Positions 9,701 through 15,762 of a stretch of 64,000 nt of DNA are shown here, in pieces. The notes beneath the pieces are model-generated. The model saw only the letters and a program-made list of their open reading frames with translations. It ran no database searches and was not told the origin of the DNA. Source of the DNA: RUG12395 sp034178705 (GTDB taxonomy: Bacteria; Bacillota; Clostridia; Oscillospirales; CAG-272); contig JAXFQY010000104.1 in assembly GCA_034178705.1 (NCBI GenBank), forward strand, positions 1-64,000, in the 5' to 3' direction. Made by a program: the position numbers and the translations under genes. Position 1 is the stretch's first letter. Every line of letters begins with the position of its first letter.

Positions 9701-10113
9701 TCGGCTTTGGTGCCGCCCACCTCAATCATGGCAGGATGATACCAGCTACGCGCGTTATCTGCCTGTGTGGCGAAAGCGTCCCCGCGGGTAAGGGTGTAAG
9801 GCCCGCCGTCATCGCTGGTAATCGTCAGATCCTTGTTGTAGAACCGTGCGCACGAAGTCACGATCAAATCACTCATGACATAAATTGTTGCGCAGTCCGG
9901 GGATTCGGTTACTGCCTTTGCCAGTGTGGCGTAGGGTTTTTCCTTCGTCCCGTCTCCGTTTTCATCCGAACCTTCACGGCTGACATAAAGTCCGATCGTG
10001 CTGCCGCCGGGCTTTGCGCCGGAATTGTTCAGCGCTTCGACCGATACTCCCCATGGGAAAAATCCAACGGTCAGAACCAATGCAATCAAACCTGCCAAGA
10101 CTCTTTTTTTCAT
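6725..10113 (-). pseudogene. S-layer-anchored beta-helix surface protein, broken by a frameshift and an in-frame stop
   Basis: Read through, this is one gene of about 1129 residues. Order: signal peptide (MKKRVLAGLIALVLTVGF); a pectin-lyase-like beta-helix region with a DUF1565-type beginning (DENGDGTKEKPYATLAKAV) and many NGGTI/GNKA turns; an immunoglobulin-like stretch; InlB-type repeats (YTVTFDAAGGEP, GYEFAGWNTQRDG, EFTGWYTDKTLTKRI); and three S-layer homology domains at the C-terminus (VTEDMWCHQ, DISGHWAKAEIEQA and related). Two lesions are visible. At the T-run 8421-8426 (six A on the coding strand) the frame shifts; one extra A would restore EKNAAIHIYKTN. At 7631-7633 the expected Trp of the YAQW motif is TGA, after which the same frame continues to the SLH domains. 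Start ATG 10113 has GAAAGGAAG upstream. Sequencing error in the homopolymer is possible. Confidence 0.88.
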
Positions 10114-10150
10114 ACTGCTGCTTCCTTTCAGTCATTTTGAAAGTCAGTCA

Positions 10151-10176
10151 ATTTTGAAAGGTGTACTTTTGCAAAT
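10151..10176 (-). repeat. Left arm of 26-bp inverted repeat (putative recombinase site)
   Basis: On the minus strand this arm matches the right arm at 21 of 26 positions, with the core AAGTACACCT (plus-strand positions 10159-10168). Each arm is itself roughly palindromic about its centre, as crossover sites of small serine recombinases are. It lies 38 bp upstream of the surface protein start codon. Confidence 0.7.
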
Positions 10177-10210
10177 TTAGAATATTAATCCAGATTTTAC
10201 TCTAATTGGG

Positions 10211-10239
10211 TTGACAAAAGCTTAATCGGCAAATATAAT
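10211..10239 (+). promoter_or_regulatory. Consensus promoter on a putatively invertible segment, in OFF orientation
   Basis: TTGACA at 10211-10216 and TATAAT at 10234-10239 with a 17-bp spacer. It lies on the 88-bp segment 10177-10264 between the repeat arms and points right, away from the surface gene and into the antisense strand of the recombinase gene. I found no comparable promoter pointing at the surface gene. If the segment inverted, the -10 would fall at about 10202-10207 and start a transcript roughly 80 bases upstream of ATG 10113. Confidence 0.75.
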
Positions 10240-10264
10240 AAAGCAATGTATGTATTGTCACTCA

Positions 10265-10290
10265 ATTTGAAAAAGTACACTTTTGCGAAT
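10265..10290 (+). repeat. Right arm of 26-bp inverted repeat (putative recombinase site)
   Basis: Core AAGTACACTT at 10273-10282, with dyad symmetry (TTTGAAAAAGT / ACTTTTGCGAA) around a central AC. It is inverted relative to the arm at 10151-10176 and lies 29 bp past the 3' end of the recombinase gene. Confidence 0.7.
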
Positions 10291-10318
10291 GGAAGCAGAA
10301 AATCAAAGCAGGGATTGT

Positions 10319-10921
10319 TTAATCCGTATTTTCAAGCTTTCGTATTTTGCCGTAGAAGGTTCCGACCGGCATGTGGCAGGCTGCTGCTGCCTCTTTCAGC
10401 GTCAGAGTCTTTGCCTTCCACGCTTTGTATATTTCGGTAAAGTTATCGGGAAGCGGAAGCGGCGGTCTGCCAAACTTTACCCCTTTGATTTTGGCTGCCG
10501 CAATGCCTTCCGCCTGCCGTTGCCGAATGTTGGTGCGCTCGTTTTCCGCAACAAAGGAAAGCACCTGCAAAACGATGTCGCTGAGGAAGGTTCCCATCAG
10601 ATCTTTGCCCCTGCGTGTGTCCAACAGCGGCATGTCCAAAACCACAATGTCAATGCCTTTTTCCTTAGTCAAGCTTCTCCAGTGTACCAGGATCTCCTCA
10701 TAATTGCGCCCCAGACGGTCAATGCTTTTGATGTAGAGCAGATCGTCTTTTTTGATTTTCCGGAGCAGCTTCTTGTACTGCGGTCGGTCAAAGTTTTTGC
10801 CGGATTTCTTATCTGTATAGATATTGTTTTCCGGTACACCGATTTCCTGCATTGCTAAAAGCTGACGGTCCTCATTCTGGTCCTTGCTTGATACGCGGAT
10901 ATACCCGTAAATCGTTCCCGT
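10319..10921 (-). CDS. Small serine recombinase (resolvase/invertase family), non-standard start
   Basis: About 200 residues if read from the ACG at 10919-10921. The N-terminus has IYGYIRVSSKDQNEDRQ with the catalytic Ser, then KSIDRLGRNYEEI, the ENERTNIRQRQAEGI helix, KFGRPPLPLP and a C-terminal helix-turn-helix (LTLKEAAAACHMPVGTFYG). Family members usually begin M-x-x-IYGYIRVS. Here the expected ATG position is ACG, 11 bases after an AGGAGG (10933-10938), and TAA lies two codons upstream (10925-10927), so no upstream ATG is available. The first in-frame ATG (10852) would remove the catalytic Ser. Either the ACG is used, the start is mutated, or there is a base error. Its position beside the inverted repeat suggests it inverts that segment. 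Confidence 0.8.
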   Translation of the reverse strand, partial: TGTIYGYIRVSSKDQNEDRQLLAMQEIGVPENNIYTDKKSGKNFDRPQYKKLLRKIKKDDLLYIKSIDRLGRNYEEILVHWRSLTKEKGIDIVVLDMPLLDTRRGKDLMGTFLSDIVLQVLSFVAENERTNIRQRQAEGIAAAKIKGVKFGRPPLPLPDNFTEIYKAWKAKTLTLKEAAAACHMPVGTFYGKIRKLENTD

Positions 10922-10939
10922 ATCTTATCTCGCCTCCTT

Positions 10940-11297
10940 GTCTGTTTTTTTATGCTATTGTATTCTGTATAATCTGCTTTTTTGCCGTGTGCTCTCTTTT
11001 TTTCGGTTTTCATTTGCTTTTTTTGATCGGATTGCCGGGATTATTCGGCACCGTTCATGGTATTATTATGCCTCAAGGAATCCCCTTCCTATCCTCTGTT
11101 ATGCAGGGGGCTGTGAATGGATGTTTTTCTGAATATGCCGATTGATCTTTTCGCATCAGACTCTCTTTTTGTTTTTTTGCAGGATTGGGCTAAGCAGAAA
11201 GAAAAAACGGGCAGATTTCACGGGGCTGCCTGCAAGATCCGTTGGAAATCCGTTTTGCCAATCGGTAATCTATCCCCAAAGTACGGATAAAATACGC
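10940..11297. other. T-rich intergenic stretch, no gene seen
   Basis: About 360 bp between the recombinase and the copA terminator. Pyrimidine-rich on the plus strand (several T-runs). No frame shows a recognisable protein. It must contain the promoter of the recombinase, but I could not pick a convincing -35/-10 pair. Confidence 0.4.
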
Positions 11298-11329
11298 GAA
11301 GGGACACTTCAGATAAGAAGTGTCCCTTC
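11298..11329. terminator. Hairpin downstream of copA
   Basis: Perfect 13-bp stem GAAGGGACACTTC with its complement and a 6-base loop. It follows copA by about 90 bp on the minus strand. The T-run after it is weak on both strands. Confidence 0.6.
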
Positions 11330-11415
11330 CGGATTCCGTTTTTTGATAATCTTCGGATTCTCGCAATTCCCGATGAAAAACTCCCCTGTGAGATTTACTC
11401 TTGAGGGAAACGGAA

Positions 11416-13929
11416 TCAGCGGATCTCGGTAACCGTATAGTCGCGATCCTCCACCGCTTTTTTCAGGACGGCATCATCAAGGGGAGCGTTGAGCGTGACA
11501 ACGGCGGTGCCCGTTTCGTGGCTGACACAGGCTTCCGCGACCTCCGGAAGCGCTTCCAGCGCTTTTTTTACCGAAGCCTCGCAGTGACCGCACATCATTC
11601 CCGTGATACAAATTGTTTTCTCCATGGTTTTCATTTTCTCCTTTTTATCAGAATTCTTTTGATGACCGGAATCGTTATTCCGGAGTTTGAACAGGTTAAG
11701 ACGCAGGGCATTCAGCACCACACAGACACTCGAAAGGCTCATGGCGGCGGCGCCGAACATAGGATTGAGGGTCAGTCCGAGAGGGATAAAAACGCCGGCA
11801 GCGAGCGGAATCCCGATTGTGTTATAGAAAAATGCCCAGAACAGATTTTCCCGGATATTCCGCAGCGTGGCACGGCTCAGTCGGATTGCGGCGGGGACGT
11901 CCGCAAGCCGGCTGTGCATCAGAACCACATCCGCCGCGTCAATCGCAACATCGGTGCCTGCGCCGATGGCGATGCCGATATCGGCACGTGTCAAAGCAGG
12001 CGCATCATTAATGCCGTCACCGACCATTGCCACCTTCCCTTGCTGTTGGAGACGGCGGATTTCGCTTTCCTTGTCCTGCGGAAAGACGCCTGCAATTACC
12101 CGGTCGACCCCAGCCTGTGCACCGATTGCCCGCGCTGTGCATTCATTGTCCCCTGTGAGCATGACAACGCGGATTCCCATTCTGTGCAGTTCCCGGATCG
12201 CATCCGGACTGTCCTCCCGGAGTTTGTCGGCAACTGCAATTACACCGAGCAGCCTGTTTTCGATGCAGAAGAACAACGGTGTTTTCCCCGATTCCGACCA
12301 TTTTTCCCCCTGTTCCTTCAGCGCATCGGGAATTTCCGCTTGTGTGCCGATAAAACGGAGATTCCCCCCGCAGAGAGTTTTGCCGTGCAGCCGGGCAGTC
12401 AGTCCGCTGCCGGGAATCGCCTGAAATTCCGTAACCTCTTCCGCGGAAAGACCGGCCTCCTCTGCTCTCCGCAGAACGGCTTTAGAGAGGGGATGCTCGC
12501 TTTTTTTCTCAAGGGAATAAGCAAGCCCAAGCAGTTCTGCATCTGTTACTCCGGGCGCTGCCAGAAGATCGGTAACGCTCGGTTCTCCGGATGTAACAGT
12601 TCCGGTTTTATCCAGTGCAACGATCTGTATTCTTCCGGTTTCCTCAAGAGAGGCAGCGTTTTTGAACAGAATGCCGTTTCTGGCACCGAGTCCGCTTCCA
12701 ACCATGATCGCCACCGGTGTGGCGAGCCCCAAGGCGCAAGGGCAGCTGATGACAAGTACGGAAATGCCGCGCGCCAGTGCATAGCCTGTGCTTTGCCCGA
12801 GCAGCAGCCATACGGCTGTGGTTACTGCCGCGATGAGAATAACGGCGGGAACAAACACCCCGGAAACCTTATCGGCCAGCTTGGCAATCGGTGCTTTTGT
12901 TGCCGCCGCGTCGCTGACCATCCGGATAATCTGCGAAAGAGTTGTGTCTTCTCCGACCCTGGTGGCACGGCATTTCAGAAAGCCGGACTGATTGACCGTC
13001 GCGGCGCTGACCGGAGCGCCCGGAAGCTTGTCCACCGGGATGCTTTCCCCGGTTAATGCTGCTTCGTTGACCGCGCCTGCTCCCTCCAGGACCACACCGT
13101 CAACCGGAATGCTTTCCCCCGGTCGGACAATAAAAAGATCGTTTTTTTGTACCTCATCGATCGGAACGGTCTGCTCCGCTCCGTTTCGCAGTACCGTAGC
13201 TGTTTTGGGGGCCAGCTTCAGCAACCCCTTCAGGGCGTCTGTGGTTTTTCCCTTCGATCGTGCCTCCAGCGTTTTCCCCACGGTAATCAGCGTGAGGATC
13301 ATTGCGGCGGACTCGAAGTAGAAATCCATCATATACCGCATAACCGCTTCCTCGTCACCGCGGACCTGCGCGCCGGTCATCGCGAACAGCGCATATGTGC
13401 TGTATCCGAAGGCGGCCGTAGCGCCAAGCGCAACCAGCGTGTCCATGTTGGGTGCCCCGCGAAACAGGCTGAGGAACCCGCTTATGAAGAATTTCTGATT
13501 GATGACCATAATGATGACGGTCAGAAGCAGCTGGGTCAATCCCATTGCCACATGGTTCCCGTCATAGAACGAAGGGAGCGGCCAGTTCCACATCATATGG
13601 CCCATCGAAAAGTACATTAGGATCAATAAAAAGAAGACCGACCACACAAGTCTGCGCCGCAGGATCGGGGTTTCCCGGTCCTGAAGCGGATCTTCTTCCG
13701 CGGCGGTTGCTTTTTCTGCCGTTTCGGCGGTTTTCAGCGAAGCGCCATAGCCGGCCTTTTTCACTGCCGCAAGGATGGATTCCGGGTCCGCGCTACCCTC
13801 AACACCCATTGAATTTGTCAACAGATTTACCGAGCAGGACGTTACTCCCGGAACGGCCGAAACCGCCTTTTCCACTCTCGCGGAGCAGGCGGCACAGCTC
13901 ATGCCGGTGATCCGATACTGTGTCATCAT
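11416..13929 (-). CDS. copA: Copper-exporting P1B-type ATPase with an extra C-terminal metal-binding domain
   Basis: 837 residues. The N-terminal heavy-metal domain has GMSCAACSARV. The membrane core contains the CPC metal site (Cys396-Pro-Cys398), and the phosphorylated Asp440 lies in DKTGT; GDGINDAPAL closes the ATP-binding region. After the last membrane helices a charged linker (GHQKNSDKKEKMK) leads to a second heavy-metal domain (GMMCGHCEASV) in the final ~70 residues, resembling a fused CopZ chaperone. The CPC motif and the csoR gene upstream support Cu(I) export to the cell exterior. It follows csoR by 27 bp and is expected to be controlled by the same copper-released operator. Confidence 0.95.
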   Translation of the reverse strand: MMTQYRITGMSCAACSARVEKAVSAVPGVTSCSVNLLTNSMGVEGSADPESILAAVKKAGYGASLKTAETAEKATAAEEDPLQDRETPILRRRLVWSVFFLLILMYFSMGHMMWNWPLPSFYDGNHVAMGLTQLLLTVIIMVINQKFFISGFLSLFRGAPNMDTLVALGATAAFGYSTYALFAMTGAQVRGDEEAVMRYMMDFYFESAAMILTLITVGKTLEARSKGKTTDALKGLLKLAPKTATVLRNGAEQTVPIDEVQKNDLFIVRPGESIPVDGVVLEGAGAVNEAALTGESIPVDKLPGAPVSAATVNQSGFLKCRATRVGEDTTLSQIIRMVSDAAATKAPIAKLADKVSGVFVPAVILIAAVTTAVWLLLGQSTGYALARGISVLVISCPCALGLATPVAIMVGSGLGARNGILFKNAASLEETGRIQIVALDKTGTVTSGEPSVTDLLAAPGVTDAELLGLAYSLEKKSEHPLSKAVLRRAEEAGLSAEEVTEFQAIPGSGLTARLHGKTLCGGNLRFIGTQAEIPDALKEQGEKWSESGKTPLFFCIENRLLGVIAVADKLREDSPDAIRELHRMGIRVVMLTGDNECTARAIGAQAGVDRVIAGVFPQDKESEIRRLQQQGKVAMVGDGINDAPALTRADIGIAIGAGTDVAIDAADVVLMHSRLADVPAAIRLSRATLRNIRENLFWAFFYNTIGIPLAAGVFIPLGLTLNPMFGAAAMSLSSVCVVLNALRLNLFKLRNNDSGHQKNSDKKEKMKTMEKTICITGMMCGHCEASVKKALEALPEVAEACVSHETGTAVVTLNAPLDDAVLKKAVEDRDYTVTEIR

Positions 13930-13956
13930 TTACCTCCCGGATTTTCCGAATTCCTT

Positions 13957-14271
13957 TTATTTCATCAGCTTTTGCAGGGTAGCGAGAAGCTCGTCAATCA
14001 CTTCCTCCTTGCCGGCGCGGATATCCTGCGCCACGCAGGTCCGGATATGCGCGGCGAGCAGTTCCCGGTTGAAGGCATTCACTGCTGCGTTGACCGCAGC
14101 AGATTGAACCAGAATATCCGGGCAGTAGGCTCCGTTTTCCACCATCCCGCGAATGCCTCGCACCTGCCCCTCAATCCGGTTGAGACGGTGAATGAGACGT
14201 TTCGTTTCCTCCGGAGAGCGTTGCTTTTTTCTTTGTATACAGCAGCATTTTTTCGGTTCCGTGGTTTCCAT
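13957..14271 (-). CDS. csoR: CsoR-family copper-sensing transcriptional repressor
   Basis: 104 residues, all-helical DUF156/CsoR fold (RLNRIEGQVRGIRGMVE). The Cu(I) ligands fit the family pattern: Cys50 (AYCPD), His75 and Cys79 (HIRTC), with the same 25- and 4-residue spacings as in the Mycobacterium protein. An extra CCC near the N-terminus (residues 9-11) is unusual. In this family the apo-protein binds DNA and Cu(I) releases it. The operator overlaps its own promoter (14301-14329), so it should repress itself and copA. Confidence 0.93.
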   Translation of the reverse strand: METTEPKKCCCIQRKKQRSPEETKRLIHRLNRIEGQVRGIRGMVENGAYCPDILVQSAAVNAAVNAFNRELLAAHIRTCVAQDIRAGKEEVIDELLATLQKLMK

Positions 14272-14300
14272 TTTGTTTCTCCATTCTTTTTCTTGCGTGT

Positions 14301-14329
14301 ATTATATACCCCCATCGGGTATATGTCAA
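14301..14329 (-). promoter_or_regulatory. csoR-copA promoter with CsoR operator in the spacer
   Basis: On the minus strand TTGACA (plus positions 14324-14329), a 17-bp spacer and TATAAT (14301-14306). The spacer holds the palindrome TATACCC-N5-GGGTATA (operator span 14304-14324), which fits known CsoR operators. Repressor binding would block sigma-A polymerase directly. Confidence 0.9.
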
Positions 14330-14359
14330 GAGAAAAGAACAGAAAAATCGCTCTGAGAA

Positions 14360-14827
14360 TCAGTTCAGAAGATAGATTCCGAGATTCAGATATCCGGCGA
14401 AGGTGACCCAGAGAAGATAGGGAATTTGCAGATATGCTGCCCACGGTACGACACGCCGGTACAGAAGGATTGTCAAGAGAATCAGGAACCAAAGGAGGCA
14501 AAGCCAGATGAAGGAAAAAAGGAATGCCTCTGCCCGGAAGAAAAAGAGAGTCCAGAAAAAGTTGAAGATCAGACTGATCGCGTAGACAGTCAGTCCTGCG
14601 CCTGCATCCCGGCTGTCCGGAGAAAGGAATACTCCTGCGGCACTGATTCCCATCAGAAGATAGAGGAGGGTCCAGACGATGGGAAAGATAAGAGCAGGAG
14701 GAGAAAGCGGCGGCATTTCGATACGATCATACAGCTTCGTTCCTCCTGCAGTCAGAAGAGCGGAAAGCCCCCCTACCGCGAGCGGAATCGCACAGGAAAT
14801 CAGATATGGTTTTAGTTTTTTCCACAT
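14360..14827 (-). CDS. tspO: TspO/MBR-family membrane protein
   Basis: 155 residues with five predicted membrane helices. Typical TspO positions are PPLSPPALIFPIVWTLLYLLMG in helices 1-2 and FNFFWTLFFF in the middle. TspO proteins bind porphyrins and are linked to stress and tetrapyrrole control; the function in Clostridia is unclear. It follows the polysaccharide deacetylase gene by 42 bp on the same strand and may be the last gene of the uvrBA transcript. Confidence 0.9.
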   Translation of the reverse strand: MWKKLKPYLISCAIPLAVGGLSALLTAGGTKLYDRIEMPPLSPPALIFPIVWTLLYLLMGISAAGVFLSPDSRDAGAGLTVYAISLIFNFFWTLFFFRAEAFLFSFIWLCLLWFLILLTILLYRRVVPWAAYLQIPYLLWVTFAGYLNLGIYLLN

Positions 14828-14869
14828 AAAAATTCACCCCGCGCTTAGCGTATGCCGGCGGGGGGTGTT

Positions 14870-15757
14870 TTATGCAGTTGGGGAATCCGGAGCAGGGGAA
14901 AGTACGGTACTGCTTTCGCACAGCTCGGCAAGCAGAGTCAGAAGGGCATCGCCTGACAGGGTTCCGTTCACATTGAGGCGGCAGAGACAGCGGAGGGAGG
15001 ATCGATCCCTGAGGCGAAGAAGACTGACGCCGTGCTGGGTTGTGACACTGATGGCCGCACCGCAGTCTGCGAATATCGCGTCGGCCTGCGGGGTGGTTTT
15101 TCCGAATGGGTAAACCATGACGAAAACCCGACACCCAATACCCGCTTCCAGTTCTGCTTTGCTGCGTTCCCAATCGGAGCGCAGCGCCGCTTCGTAATCT
15201 GCGTCACTTTCTCCTTCTTTCTGAAGTACGCCGTCCCGGAAATCGGTATCCAGGCTGTTGTTGTGCATGTCATAGGTGTGGGACTGAAAGTCCAGTATGC
15301 CGCGCTCATAGTATTTTCGCGCCTCTTCGTAGGAGAAGTGGGGATACATGGCGGCACCGGTGTCCTTGTAGGTGTCCTTTCCGACGCTGACGCCGATGAC
15401 CGCAACGCAGGCACGCATTCCGAATTCCTCAAGGATAGGTGCTGCGAGTGTCAGATTGCTGCGGTAGCCGTCGTCAAAGGAGAGCAGTACAGGTTTTTCC
15501 GGAAGCGGAGCTTTCCCATCGACATAGTCGACAAGCTCCGCGTAGGTTACTGCGGTATAGCCTGCGTCCCGCAGCGCGGCAAGCTGCTCCCGGAATGCCG
15601 CGGTGGAGAGGATCATGTCGGTTTCCTCCTCCGGATTTTCGGTGAAGGCGTGGTACATCAGAATCGGAATGGGAACGCTGTCCGGCAGCTGCTTTTCCGA
15701 GCAGGCTGAGAAAAACGGGAGCACAAGAAGAAGGAGAAGAAAAAGCCGACGTTTCAT
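14870..15757 (-). CDS. Polysaccharide deacetylase (NodB-fold) lipoprotein
   Basis: About 295 residues. Start ATG 15757 is preceded by AGGAGG at good spacing; an open frame extends upstream but lies inside the uvrA end. A signal peptide ends in the lipobox FSAC. The NodB domain shows SFDDGY (catalytic base and metal Asp), SHTYDMH (metal His pair) and the YPFGK motif. The likely substrate is an N- or O-acetylated cell-wall or extracellular polysaccharide. The start lies 6 bp from the uvrA stop, so the two are transcribed together, though no functional link is evident. Confidence 0.88.
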   Translation of the reverse strand: MKRRLFLLLLLVLPFFSACSEKQLPDSVPIPILMYHAFTENPEEETDMILSTAAFREQLAALRDAGYTAVTYAELVDYVDGKAPLPEKPVLLSFDDGYRSNLTLAAPILEEFGMRACVAVIGVSVGKDTYKDTGAAMYPHFSYEEARKYYERGILDFQSHTYDMHNNSLDTDFRDGVLQKEGESDADYEAALRSDWERSKAELEAGIGCRVFVMVYPFGKTTPQADAIFADCGAAISVTTQHGVSLLRLRDRSSLRCLCRLNVNGTLSGDALLTLLAELCESSTVLSPAPDSPTA

Positions 15758-15762
15758 GCCAT

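Noticed and set aside
10151..10290. Inverted arms as ends of an integrated mobile element
   Set aside because: Only 88 bp lie between them, with a promoter and no cargo gene.
11401..13056. Long open frame on the plus strand over copA (551 codons)
   Set aside because: It is antisense to an intact, motif-complete copA, shows no recognisable protein and has no ribosome binding site.
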